Translations under genes and position numbers: made by a program
Source: Clostridiales bacterium
Lineage (GTDB): Bacteria > Bacillota > Clostridia > Christensenellales > Aristaeellaceae
Direction: 5' to 3'
NCBI GenBank assembly: GCA_004555535.1
Contig: SFHU01000008.1
Coordinates: 1-56,052, forward strand
Length of the DNA: 56,052 nt
Shown: in pieces, positions 37,037-47,320 of the stretch
How the letters are laid out: each line of letters begins with the position of its first letter
How positions within the stretch are numbered: the stretch's first letter is position 1
Notes under the pieces: generated by a model
The model's input: only the letters and a program-made list of their open reading frames with translations
Database searches by the model: none
What the model was told of the DNA's origin: nothing

Positions 37037-37888
37037 TTGCGTCTTGGGTTGGTGCTTTGCGGAGAGGGCGCCTGCGCGGCCTGCGGCGTGGGCGTACTGA
37101 AGGATCTGTTCCGGCGCGGGCTGGAGCCGGCGGTCGTTTGCGGTCTGCAGGGCGGCGCATGGCCCGCGGCGCTGTTCTGCGCCGGATACAATGCAGAGCA
37201 GCTGACGCAGGCAGCCGCCCAGGTGCAGCGCGCGGGCAGACGGCTGCTTCCCGGAAGCTGGCTGGGGCAGAGGCGGCTGGGCAGGCGAACGCAGGCGCTT
37301 TGCAGCGGCAGCGCCATCCGCCAGCTGCTGCTTGACCAGGTGGGCGAGCGGATGCTCGTGCTCAGCCGGCGGCAGGGGCTGTTTCTCTGCCGGACGGCGC
37401 GGGGCGGCAGGCGCGTGATTTTCGCCAGCCAGCCCTATGTGCAGGAGCAGGGCGCGGCGCTCGTGACGCAGGTTTCCACGGTTTTTGCGGCGCGCGCCGC
37501 GATGTCGACGCCGCCGTTTCTGCAGCCGATGACCTGGATGGGTTCGCCGCTGCTGCCGGAGACGGACATGGCGTTTGCCTGCCGTCAGCTGCTGGCGATG
37601 GGCGCGCAGCGCGTGCTGGCCGTCGTGCCGCAGCTCTCAGCGCAGCGGGAAATGGACGCGCTCGATCTGACGGCGGCCTGCCTGCGCGCAAGTCAGACGG
37701 ATGGGCTGCCGGAAAACACGGTGCTGCTGCGCGTGCCGCTGCCGCCGGAGGCCGGCGCGCTCTCGCTGAACAGGGTGCTTGCCTGCGTTCAGTCGGGCGA
37801 GGAGACGGCGCGGACGGAGCTTGACCGTCTGCTGGAGGAGCTGGGCATGGCGCATTGCCGCGTGCTTCCGTTCAGGCGGAGCCTCTAG
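37037..37888 (+). CDS. Patatin-like protein lacking catalytic residues
   Basis: The 283-residue product has the patatin oxyanion start (LVLCGEGACAACGVGVLKDL) and the nucleophile-elbow strand, but the GxSxG Ser is replaced (VCGLQGGAWPAALFCAG). The late segment ARAAMSTPPFLQPM matches the patatin RASxxxPxxF region, yet the following DG/A Asp motif reads PETD. It is thus probably a non-enzymatic relative. The start is TTG 37037 behind GAAGGGGA. It converges with the caspase-like gene, with 6 bases between stops. Confidence 0.7.
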   Translation: MRLGLVLCGEGACAACGVGVLKDLFRRGLEPAVVCGLQGGAWPAALFCAGYNAEQLTQAAAQVQRAGRRLLPGSWLGQRRLGRRTQALCSGSAIRQLLLDQVGERMLVLSRRQGLFLCRTARGGRRVIFASQPYVQEQGAALVTQVSTVFAARAAMSTPPFLQPMTWMGSPLLPETDMAFACRQLLAMGAQRVLAVVPQLSAQREMDALDLTAACLRASQTDGLPENTVLLRVPLPPEAGALSLNRVLACVQSGEETARTELDRLLEELGMAHCRVLPFRRSL

Positions 37889-37894
37889 GCGGCC

Positions 37895-39382
37895 TCAGGC
37901 GCCGATGACGACCTCGCAGGAGGCCTTGCGCCGCGCGCCGCCGATGCGCGCCTCCACTGAAATGGTATAGCGTCCGGACGGGACGATGGAGCCGCTGTCG
38001 TCGCGCCCGTCCCAATACAGATGGGACAGATCGGAGGTTGGGCGCGTGAGCAGTCCGGCGGCCAGGCGCCGGACGGGAACGCCCGATTCATCCAGCACGG
38101 AGATGGTCAGCTCCACGGGAACGCCCGTATCCACGCGGATGGGCAGCTCGCCGAGGCCGGGAACGAAGCTATCCCTGCAGGAGATGCTCAGCGCGGCGCT
38201 GCTGTCCGCGGGCTGAACGGCGATCAGCCGCTCGGAGCAGAGCACGAGCGAGCCGTCGGTGACGGAAAAGACCTGGAGCATCAGGTAGCCGCTGTCCTCC
38301 GGAGAGATCTGCGGCAGCGTGAGGGAGCGGGTTTTGCGCCCCGGGGCGAGCAGGCCGCTGCCGTCGTCCCCCTCGTCGAGGAAGGTCTGGGCCTCCTCCC
38401 AATTCCAGCTGCCGTTGTCGTAGTCGATCAGGCGGTATTGCACGGCGGTCTTCTGTGCGGCGGTGAAGGAGAACTCGAGCGTCGGGTCGTCCGTGAGCAG
38501 CAGGGAGGAGCCGTAGGAAAAGCCCGTCAGCGGGCGCGAGAGCATCGGGGAGGAGGCTGTGGGAAGGAGCACGCTGTCTGCCTGGGCGGACAGCAGCTGG
38601 CTGGAGGAGGAGGGCACGGCGACGTTCAGGTAGCGTTGCATTTCGGCGAGGGACACGCTCCCGTCGCCGTTGGCGTCGGCCTCCGCGCTGCCGTAGAGCC
38701 CAAGACCTGTGGCGAAGGCGGAGGCGAAGTAGGAGAGCGCCCCCGTCGTCAGGTGCTCGCTGTCGTAATACCAGCTTGACTCCGTGCCGTCCGCCGAGGT
38801 GAGCACGTGGATACTCGGGTCCCCGGGCAGGGCGACCGGCGCCGCCGGTCTGCGCTTTTCCGCAATCTCGCCCGGCAGCAGGATGGACGGCGCGGGGATT
38901 CCACGGCCGATGAGCGCGCCCGAATAGCAGGCATCGACGATGACGAGCTTTTCTCCCTGAATGCCGGAGACGACGGCAAAGAGCTCCTGCGCGGAGAGCG
39001 GCGTCTCGGTTTCGCCGTCGCCCAGCAGCAGATAGACCTGCCCGTCGTCCGAGGAGGAGAGCACGCCGTGCGTGCAGAGATAGAGAATGGAAAGGTCGTT
39101 TTCATCCGCCTCGCCCAGCGCGTCGGTCACGGCGTCCGCCAGCGCCTCGCGCGTGCCGATGGTGCCGTCCTCGATGGAGAGCACCGCAAGCCTGGGATTG
39201 GCGCCGATGAGCGCGGAACCGATCAGATGGAGGTTGCCGGAGCTTGCGGTGCCCAGATCGGGCTGGGAGCTGAATTCGGAGCAGGCGATCAGCAGAGCGC
39301 GTGTGGACGCGAGCGCGCAGGAGGGGAGCAGCAGCGCCAAAACCGTAAAAAGTGCCATGAGCAGAAAGCGGATTCTGCGCAT
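37895..39382 (-). CDS. Secreted caspase-like cysteine protease with EF-hand and FlgD-like Ig domain
   Basis: The 495-residue product starts at the ATG at 39382 (GGAAAGGAGGG upstream). It has a signal peptide (LLMALFTVLALLLPSCALA, cleavage about residue 26). A caspase-fold domain follows with catalytic His in YLCTHGV and Cys in IVDACYSGALIG, then a calcium-loop/dockerin-like motif DANGDGSVSLAEM, beta-rich domains, and a C-terminal FlgD-type Ig fold (YWDGRDDSGSIVPSGRYTI). It should act outside the cell. The target is unknown. Confidence 0.85.
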   Translation of the reverse strand: MRRIRFLLMALFTVLALLLPSCALASTRALLIACSEFSSQPDLGTASSGNLHLIGSALIGANPRLAVLSIEDGTIGTREALADAVTDALGEADENDLSILYLCTHGVLSSSDDGQVYLLLGDGETETPLSAQELFAVVSGIQGEKLVIVDACYSGALIGRGIPAPSILLPGEIAEKRRPAAPVALPGDPSIHVLTSADGTESSWYYDSEHLTTGALSYFASAFATGLGLYGSAEADANGDGSVSLAEMQRYLNVAVPSSSSQLLSAQADSVLLPTASSPMLSRPLTGFSYGSSLLLTDDPTLEFSFTAAQKTAVQYRLIDYDNGSWNWEEAQTFLDEGDDGSGLLAPGRKTRSLTLPQISPEDSGYLMLQVFSVTDGSLVLCSERLIAVQPADSSAALSISCRDSFVPGLGELPIRVDTGVPVELTISVLDESGVPVRRLAAGLLTRPTSDLSHLYWDGRDDSGSIVPSGRYTISVEARIGGARRKASCEVVIGA

Positions 39383-39649
39383 GATGCTCCCTCCTTTCCA
39401 TGCTGCGGTAATTGAAGCTCCTCTGTCTGTATAGACGCGCAGACAGGCAAAAGCTTTCATCTTTTTTCGAAAAAGCGCATTTTTTGCGCGCCCTGCGAAA
39501 TGGGATCAGTGACATTGTAACCAATCCGTCAGTCCTGCGCAAGGCCCGGGGACAGATTCCCAGAAAACGACACACCGGATTCACCTCTCTGACACAAAGC
39601 GGAGGCGCGTTTTCATTTCCGGATGATTGTGCAGTCCTTTGCGGGCATC

Positions 39650-39698
39650 AAAAAAACGGCTGTCCGCCGTTTCCCACAAAGGGAAAGACAGACAGCCG
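39650..39698 (-). terminator. Terminator of groESL
   Basis: The minus strand has CGGCTGTC (39698-39691) pairing with GACAGCCG (39664-39657), with an inner TTTCCC/GGGAAA pairing, followed by seven Ts. It lies just after the groEL stop. Confidence 0.82.
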
Positions 39699-39715
39699 CG
39701 TGAAGGGGGATCGGA

Positions 39716-41347
<1,632 letters not shown>

Positions 41348-41475
41348 AATCAATTCCTCCAGTTCTGTGCGGCGCGCGCTGCGCGCCCCTGCTTGTTGAT
41401 CCTTGCCCGGGATGCCCTTTCAGGCGCCCGGGATTTCTGCCTCTTCCCCGGGGAGAAAGGGCAGACCGGCGATTC

Positions 41476-41640
41476 TTACTCGACGATGGCGAGAATGTCG
41501 CTCTGGCGGACGATCTTGTACTCCTCGCCGTCGATCTTGATCTCGCTGCCGGCGTACTTGGAGTAGACGACCTTCTGGCCCGCGGTCACCTTTTCCGCAT
41601 CCTTGATCACGACGCGGTCAAAAAGGGGTTTCAAGCTCAT
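41476..41640 (-). CDS. groES: Co-chaperonin GroES, internally deleted (54 residues)
   Basis: The start MSLKPLFDRVVIK and the end SKYAGSEIKIDGEEYKIVRQ-SDILAIVE are classic GroES, but the family is about 94 residues. Here VVIKDAE runs directly into KVTAGQKVVY. About 40 residues are missing in frame: the mobile loop that contacts GroEL (pattern GGIVLP) and the roof hairpin. The ends and control region are intact, so transcription should be normal, but the product could not bind GroEL in the known way. A true deletion or an assembly collapse would both give this. Confidence 0.88.
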   Translation of the reverse strand: MSLKPLFDRVVIKDAEKVTAGQKVVYSKYAGSEIKIDGEEYKIVRQSDILAIVE

Positions 41641-41675
41641 TTGAATAGACCTCCTTCGTCTTATCAACGGGTTTG

Positions 41676-41702
41676 TTAGCACTCTTTCGTGGTGAGTGCT
41701 AA
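41676..41702 (-). promoter_or_regulatory. CIRCE operator (HrcA binding site)
   Basis: The sequence TTAGCACTC-N9-GAGTGCTAA is a perfect match to the CIRCE consensus and lies just downstream of the groESL promoter, where HrcA blocks transcription until heat stress. Confidence 0.98.
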
Positions 41703-41712
41703 AGCAAGATAT

Positions 41713-41741
41713 AATATACGCGAGAAGCGCAAAACAGGCAA
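41713..41741 (-). promoter_or_regulatory. Promoter of groESL
   Basis: TTGCCT (41741-41736) and TATATT (41718-41713) on the minus strand have a 17-base spacer and precede the CIRCE. Confidence 0.82.
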
Positions 41742-41911
41742 GGGGAAAAACAAACAAAAATTTCTTCTGATCCAATGTTTTCCATGGAATTTCAGAATTA
41801 TTCCTTCCGGACGGCACGGAACTTGAATTTTCGCTGAATTTCTTCGGATTTTGAAGAAATGATGGAATCCGGGCGCTTTTCATGGTAAAATGGGGTGTCA
41901 TGGAGGGCTTT

Positions 41912-42964
41912 ATGAGCGAGGAAAACTTTACGCGGTCAATTCTTGCCTGGTACGACGGCGGGCACAGGGACCTGCCCTGGCGCAGGACGAGGGATCCCTA
42001 CAGGATCTGGATTTCGGAGATCATGCTGCAGCAGACGCGCGCGGAAACCGTTGTTTCCTATTATGAGCGTTTTCTGGCCCGCTATCCCGACGTCCGTGCG
42101 CTGGCTGGAGCGCCGCAGGAGGAGCTGCTCAAGAGCTGGGAGGGCCTGGGCTATTACAGCCGGGCCCGGAGCCTCCAAAAGGCGGCTCAGGTCGTCGTGG
42201 AGCGCTATGGCGGCGAGCTGCCGGCGGATCTTGCGGCGCTGCGTGCGCTCCCCGGCATCGGGGATTACACGGCGGGCGCGATTGCCTCGATCGCCTTCGG
42301 CATTCCCGCGGCGGCTGTCGACGGCAACGTGGAGCGCGTGCTCTGCCGCTACGACGCGGTGACGGAGGAGGTTGGCACGCCGGCCGTGCGCCGGAGGATC
42401 GCGGCGCGCGCGCAGGCGCTCGTCCCGGCGGACAGGCCGGGCGCGTTTGCCAACGCGATGATGGAGATGGGCGCGACGATGTGCACGCCGCGCAGCCCGA
42501 AATGCCTGCTCTGCCCGGTGCGGGACGGCTGCCGGGGCTATTTGGGCGGCATCGCGCAGGAGCTGCCGCATAAGCCCAAAAAGAAAGCACAGCGCGTCGA
42601 AAACCGCGCTGTGCTGCTCGTGTTTGCCGGGGGCCGGGTGCTGATTGTCCGGCGGCAGGAAAAGCTGCTCGGCGGGCTCTACGTCTTTCCCGATGTGCCG
42701 GAGGAGCGCGACCCGGCTGCGCTCTGCGCGCATCTGGAGCGGCTGGGCGTGGAGGCGGCCTACGACGGCCCGCTCGGTCACGCGCGGCATGTGTTCACCC
42801 ACATCATCTGGGAGATGGACATCTTTGCCTTCGAGGCGCGGGCATGCGCAGACGTGCCCGGCGGACGGTGGGTGACGGCGCAGGAGCTGGCCGCGCTGCC
42901 GCTGCCCACGGCGGTCAAGGCGGCGCGGACGCATGCGATGGAGAGGCTGCACGCAGGGCGATGA
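41912..42964 (+). CDS. mutY: A/G-specific adenine glycosylase
   Basis: The 350-residue enzyme removes adenine opposite 8-oxoguanine. It shows LPWRRTRDPYRIWISEIMLQ at the start, a helix-hairpin-helix (LPGIGDYTAGAI) with catalytic Asp137 in AVDGNVERVL, and the Fe-S loop C-x6-C-x2-C-x5-C (CTPRSPKC to DGC). A NUDIX-like C-terminal domain (RAVLLVFAGGRVLIVRRQ) recognises 8-oxoG. ATG 41912 behind GGAGGG is preferred; ATG 41882 and 41900 are in frame. Confidence 0.95.
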   Translation: MSEENFTRSILAWYDGGHRDLPWRRTRDPYRIWISEIMLQQTRAETVVSYYERFLARYPDVRALAGAPQEELLKSWEGLGYYSRARSLQKAAQVVVERYGGELPADLAALRALPGIGDYTAGAIASIAFGIPAAAVDGNVERVLCRYDAVTEEVGTPAVRRRIAARAQALVPADRPGAFANAMMEMGATMCTPRSPKCLLCPVRDGCRGYLGGIAQELPHKPKKKAQRVENRAVLLVFAGGRVLIVRRQEKLLGGLYVFPDVPEERDPAALCAHLERLGVEAAYDGPLGHARHVFTHIIWEMDIFAFEARACADVPGGRWVTAQELAALPLPTAVKAARTHAMERLHAGR

Positions 42965-43000
42965 CCGGGCGCGAACCGTGAACGCGGAAGGGGGAGCGAA

Positions 43001-43609
43001 TTGTACTGCATTCTGGTGGCCGGTGTGCCGGCCTCGGGCAAGAGCACGATGGCCGCGGAGCTTTCCCGCCGGCTGAACCTGCCGCTGCTGTCCAAGGACG
43101 CGATCAAGGAGACGCTCTACGACACGGTCGGCTTTGACTCCCGCGCGCAGAAGGTGCGCCTGGGCGAGGCGGCCTTCCGCATCATGATCAAGGCCGCGGA
43201 CGAATGCATCGCCCACGGCCAGAGTGTGATTCTCGAAAACAACTTTGAGACGGCCACCAATGGTGAACTGCGCGATTGGCTCTCCCGCAGGCGCTGCCCG
43301 GCGCTGACGGTCATGATGACCGGGGACTGGGCGGCGCTGCACCGGCGCTTTGCCGCGCGCAACGAAAGCCCCCAGCGGCACCGGGGCCACGTCGTCAACG
43401 ACCATTACCCGCAGAGGCCGGGAGAGGAGGCCCGTCCCGCATACGCGATGCCGCTAGAGGAATTTACGCGGACGTTCCATGCGCGGGGCATGGACAGGCT
43501 GCCCGTGCGCGGCGCATGCGTGATGGTCGATGCGACGGACCTTTCCCGCGTCAGCGCGGACGAGGTCGAGGCCTGCGTCCGCCTGTGGATCGGGACGCTC
43601 AGTCGCTGA
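43001..43609 (+). CDS. Small P-loop (AAA/zeta-type) kinase
   Basis: The 202-residue product has Walker A GVPASGKST at residues 8-16, a KDAIKETLYD segment after the second strand, and ENNFE in place of Walker B. This resembles the zeta-toxin/chloramphenicol phosphotransferase-like kinases that phosphorylate small molecules. The substrate is unknown. The start is TTG 43001 with GAAGGGGGA upstream. It lies 36 bases after mutY; its stop overlaps the convergent zinc-ribbon gene by 11 bases. Confidence 0.75.
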   Translation: MYCILVAGVPASGKSTMAAELSRRLNLPLLSKDAIKETLYDTVGFDSRAQKVRLGEAAFRIMIKAADECIAHGQSVILENNFETATNGELRDWLSRRRCPALTVMMTGDWAALHRRFAARNESPQRHRGHVVNDHYPQRPGEEARPAYAMPLEEFTRTFHARGMDRLPVRGACVMVDATDLSRVSADEVEACVRLWIGTLSR

Positions 43610-43892
43610 CGCCGTCCTTTTTCCAGCGCTTGAGCGTGGGCAGATAGGCGCGAAGCATCTCCTTGGCGCTCTGCTCGTCGGGGCAGACGCCGATGCGCAC
43701 CTCGATGGGCGCGCAGAAGTCGATCATCTCCTCCAGCGTGCCCTGCATGTGCTCGGGGCCGTCGGGGCAGCAATAGATGCAGTAATCCCCGTTTTGCGTG
43801 CCGTCCGCGTTTTTGCCAAGCTGATCGGGCGTTTGAAGCGGCATGCCGCAGCTCTGGCAGATGGGATATTTCATCAGGTCTTCGTTGGTCAT
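43599..43892 (-). CDS. Putative zinc-ribbon protein
   Basis: The 97-residue product has metal-binding cysteines in ICQSCGMPLQTPDQ and YCIYCCPDG, the pattern of the 'putative zinc ribbon' family (PF12674 type), followed by a short helical tail (MIDFCAPIEVRIGV). The function is unknown. The ATG at 43892 follows GGAGGA. The WYL regulator upstream is on the same strand, 64 bases away; such pairs occur in other Bacillota. Confidence 0.78.
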   Translation of the reverse strand: MTNEDLMKYPICQSCGMPLQTPDQLGKNADGTQNGDYCIYCCPDGPEHMQGTLEEMIDFCAPIEVRIGVCPDEQSAKEMLRAYLPTLKRWKKDGVSD

Positions 43893-43956
43893 GGGAACAT
43901 CCTCCTTTGAATTTGGGATACGCCTATGATCGCATGGAAAACCTGACAACAGTGTG

Positions 43957-44865
43957 TCAGCTTTGATAGCGGGCACACATTTTTTTAAGCGTTTGAGCGA
44001 TTTCGCTGCGCAGCGCCGGCGGCTCGAGCACCTCCGCGTGCCCGCCATAGGAGAGGATCATCGAGGCGATCCACGCTCCTGGCGGATAGGAGGCCCGCAC
44101 GAGGAAGCTGCCGTCTTCAAGCCGCGTCAGCTCCTGATCCGAAAAGTCGTCGTAGGCGCGGTAGGCCATGCAGGCATCCAGGCGCAGCACGACGGGCAGA
44201 GCAGCGGGCGCGGCCTCTTCCCCGGGGAGGGGATCGCTCTGCCCATCGGCCTCAAAGGCCTCCGCGGGGAAGCCGCCCGGGACGATCTGCGCCTGCCGGA
44301 TGCGCGAGAGCTTGAACAGGCGCATCGCGCTTCGCGTGAGGCAGAAGGCGCTCAGATACCACGCGCGCCCCTTGAAGCAGAGGCGGAGGGGGCAGACCTC
44401 GCGCTGCGTCGGTTGGCCGGATTCGCCGTAATAGGCAAAGGAAAGACGCTGACGCTTGAGGATGGCCTCCTTGAGCGTTGCGAGCAGCGGTCCCTGATGG
44501 CCGCTCCAGTCGGAAAGGTCGATCTGCACCCAGTCGGGCGTGTCGCTGCCCCAGAAGGCGCTCAGGCGGCGAAGGGCCTGTCCGTCGTCCGCGCCGGTCT
44601 GCTCAAGCGCGCGCAGCGAGGAAAGGACGCTGCGTCGCTCCTCCCCGGTCAGATAGGCCTTGCTCAGCTTGCACGTCGGCAGCAGACAGAGGCCGCCCTC
44701 GCGGCCCCGCTCGGCGTAGAGCGGAATGCCCGCCTCACAGAGCGCCTGCGCATCCCTGTACACCGTGCGCACGGAGACCTCCAGGCGCTGCGCGAGCTCA
44801 GTGGCGGTCACGCGGTCGCGCTCAAGCAGGATGTAGAGCATTGCAAATAGGCGGCTGACGGACAT
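43957..44865 (-). CDS. HTH/WYL-domain transcriptional regulator (YafY type)
   Basis: The 302-residue product has an N-terminal winged HTH (LAQRLEVSVRTVYRDAQAL), a WYL domain (FKGRAWYLSAFCLTRSAMRLFKLSRI) and a C-terminal WCX extension. WYL domains sense ligands, often nucleotides. The likely targets are itself and the neighbouring zinc-ribbon gene; this is inference. The ATG follows GGAGGG. It is divergent from priA. Confidence 0.88.
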   Translation of the reverse strand: MSVSRLFAMLYILLERDRVTATELAQRLEVSVRTVYRDAQALCEAGIPLYAERGREGGLCLLPTCKLSKAYLTGEERRSVLSSLRALEQTGADDGQALRRLSAFWGSDTPDWVQIDLSDWSGHQGPLLATLKEAILKRQRLSFAYYGESGQPTQREVCPLRLCFKGRAWYLSAFCLTRSAMRLFKLSRIRQAQIVPGGFPAEAFEADGQSDPLPGEEAAPAALPVVLRLDACMAYRAYDDFSDQELTRLEDGSFLVRASYPPGAWIASMILSYGGHAEVLEPPALRSEIAQTLKKMCARYQS

Positions 44866-45014
44866 GGGCCTTCCCTCCTTCGGGCCTAAACCGGCATGTT
44901 GCCGGCTGCATCACCGGCGAAGTGTTGTCAATCCCGTTGCTTTGCAGCCGAGGCTGGAGCCTTGCGAAGGATTTACAGAGGAAAGCGTATCACAGCCGCG
45001 GCGGTTTTGCAAGC

Positions 45015-45043
45015 TTGCAACGCGGCCCCCGTCACGATATAAT
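45015..45043 (+). promoter_or_regulatory. Promoter of priA
   Basis: TTGCAA at 45015-45020 and consensus TATAAT at 45038-45043 with a 17-base spacer, 34 bases before the start codon. Confidence 0.8.
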
Positions 45044-45076
45044 AGAGGGCATCAACCGGGCAGGAGGAAAGCAGTC

Positions 45077-47320
45077 GTGTCGTTTTGTCAGGTCATCGTC
45101 GATATCGCCAGCGAAGATGTCGACCGCGTATTCACCTATCGCGTGCCAAAGGGCATGGCGCTGGAGCCGGGCATGCGCGTGCATGTGCCCTTCGGGCGGA
45201 TGCAGCGCCTCGAGGGCATCGTCGTGGAGATGGTCGACACCTGCGACCTGCCGGCCTCGCGCGTGCGGGATGTGACGGACACGCTGGAGGATTATCCCGC
45301 TGTGCTGCCGGGGCTGCTGGAGCTGGCGCAGCAGATCAAGGCCTCCTCCTTCTGCACACTGGCGCAGGCGCTGCGGCTCATGTTCCCGGCCCAGATGCGC
45401 GGCGAACGGATCAGCGCGAAGAAGCGCGAATACGCCGTGTTGACGGTCGATCCCGCCGTGCGGGAGCAGATTGCCGCCAGCCAGAGCCGCGCGCCCAAAC
45501 GCGCGCAGGTGCTGCGCGCGCTGATGGCGGCCGAGGATGGGGAGCTGCCCGTGGAGCAGCTGCGACGCCAGCTGGGCGAATGCCGGCCGATGCTCACGGC
45601 ACTGTGCAGGATGGGCTTTGTCCGCCTGGAGCAGCGGGAGGCAATGCGAAGCCCCTATGGCGCGATGGAGAAGCTCGCGGACAACGATCCTCAGCTCACC
45701 GCGCAGCAGCAGGAGGTGCTCGGGCAGCTGCTGCCGGCGGTCGAGGCGGGCAGGGGCGCGTTTCTGCTCTACGGCGTCACGGGCAGCGGCAAGACGGAGG
45801 TCTTCATCCGCGCCGTGCGCCGTGCAGCGCAGTTGGGCAAGACGGCGATCGTGCTCGTCCCCGAGATCGCGCTGACGCCGCAAATGGTCATGTGGTTCCG
45901 CTCCCGCTTTGGCGAGGACGCGGCCGTGCTGCATTCGCGCCTGTCGCCGGGCGAGCGCTACGACGAGTGGCGCAGGATCCGCTGCGGGGACGTGCGGGTG
46001 GTGATCGGCGCGCGCTCAGCGATCTTCGCGCCGCTTGAAAACATCGGATTGATCATCGTCGACGAGGAGCACGAGCAGAGCTACATCGCCGACAACACGC
46101 CCCGCTACGACGCGCGCGAGCTGGCCCGCCTGCGCTGCGAGCGGGAGGGGGCCGTGCTGCTGCTGGCCAGCGCGACGCCGAGCATGCGCTCCTTTGCGAT
46201 GGCGGGAAGGGGCGACCTCACGCTGCTGGAGATGCTGCGCCGGGTCAACAACCGCCCGATGCCCCAGGTGCACATCGTCGACATGCGCGAGGAGCTCAAG
46301 GCGGGCAATCGCTCCGTCTTCTCCGGCGCGCTGCTGGGCGGCCTCAAGAGCTGCCTGGACGCGGGCAAGCAGGCGATCCTGTTTGTCAACCGGCGCGGAT
46401 ACTCGACCTTTGTTTCCTGCCGCAGCTGCGGCTACGTCGTCACCTGCCCGCAGTGCGACGTGTCGATGACCTACCACAGCAGCGAGCGTGTGCTGCGCTG
46501 TCACTACTGCGGGCAGGAGGCGCCTGTCCCATCGGTCTGCCCGGAGTGCGCCAGCCCGTACATCAAGTATTTCGGCGTGGGCACGCAGCGCGTGGAAGAG
46601 GAGGTCCGCCGGCATTTCCCGGATGTGCCCGTCCTGCGCATGGACAACGACACCACGCGAACGAAGGACGCGCACGAGAGACTGCTCTCCGCCTTCAGGC
46701 GCGGGGAGGCACGCGTCCTCGTGGGCACGCAGATGATCGCCAAGGGGCTTGACTTTCCGGATGTGACGATGGTCGGCATCATCGCGGCGGATGCCATGCT
46801 CAAGCTGCCGGACTACCGCTCCGCCGAGCGGACGTTCCAGCTGCTGACGCAGGTGGCCGGGCGCGCCGGGCGGGCGGACAGCCCGGGCGAGGTCTATCTG
46901 CAGACGTATGACCCGGAGCACTACGCCGTCGAGGCCGCCAGCCGGCAGGACTACCGGGCCTTTTACGAGGAGGAGATGCGCCGCAGAAAGCGCGCACTCT
47001 ATCCGCCGTATACGCTCATCGCCCGGCTGCTCTACGAGGCGGACAGGGAGGAGGACGCGCAGCGGGAGGCGCATTCGGCGATGCGCCAGATGGAGGCCTT
47101 CTTCGAGCGGCGTGCCTATTTGCGCAAATACATCGCCGCGCTGCGCGTGATGGCCTGCCCGATCCGCAAAATCAAGGGAAAGGCCCGCTGGGAGGTCACG
47201 CTGAAGATCGTCGACCTTCCGATCTGTCAGGAGGCCGTGGGGAAGATGAGCGAAATCGCGCAGGCCCCGCTGGAAAACGTCTCCTGCATCTGCCAGGTCA
47301 ATCCCTCAAGCATGATGTGA
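45077..47320 (+). CDS. priA: Primosomal protein N' (replication restart helicase)
   Basis: The 747-residue superfamily 2 helicase reloads the replicative helicase at stalled forks. It has the N-terminal 3'-OH-binding domain (QVIVDIASEDVDRVFTYRVP), Walker A GVTGSGKTE, DEEH box IVDEEHEQSY, the double zinc site (CRSCG, CPQCD, CHYCG, CPECAS) and helicase motifs GTQMIAKGLDFP and QVAGRAGRA. The start is GTG 45077 with AGGAGG nine bases upstream. Its end overlaps the convergent gene at 47306. Confidence 0.96.
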   Translation: MSFCQVIVDIASEDVDRVFTYRVPKGMALEPGMRVHVPFGRMQRLEGIVVEMVDTCDLPASRVRDVTDTLEDYPAVLPGLLELAQQIKASSFCTLAQALRLMFPAQMRGERISAKKREYAVLTVDPAVREQIAASQSRAPKRAQVLRALMAAEDGELPVEQLRRQLGECRPMLTALCRMGFVRLEQREAMRSPYGAMEKLADNDPQLTAQQQEVLGQLLPAVEAGRGAFLLYGVTGSGKTEVFIRAVRRAAQLGKTAIVLVPEIALTPQMVMWFRSRFGEDAAVLHSRLSPGERYDEWRRIRCGDVRVVIGARSAIFAPLENIGLIIVDEEHEQSYIADNTPRYDARELARLRCEREGAVLLLASATPSMRSFAMAGRGDLTLLEMLRRVNNRPMPQVHIVDMREELKAGNRSVFSGALLGGLKSCLDAGKQAILFVNRRGYSTFVSCRSCGYVVTCPQCDVSMTYHSSERVLRCHYCGQEAPVPSVCPECASPYIKYFGVGTQRVEEEVRRHFPDVPVLRMDNDTTRTKDAHERLLSAFRRGEARVLVGTQMIAKGLDFPDVTMVGIIAADAMLKLPDYRSAERTFQLLTQVAGRAGRADSPGEVYLQTYDPEHYAVEAASRQDYRAFYEEEMRRRKRALYPPYTLIARLLYEADREEDAQREAHSAMRQMEAFFERRAYLRKYIAALRVMACPIRKIKGKARWEVTLKIVDLPICQEAVGKMSEIAQAPLENVSCICQVNPSSMM

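Noticed and set aside
37037..39382. Patatin plus caspase as a CBASS-like or other antiphage defence operon
   Set aside because: The genes are convergent, not co-transcribed; the protease has a signal peptide and acts outside; the patatin has no catalytic residues; no nucleotide cyclase is nearby.
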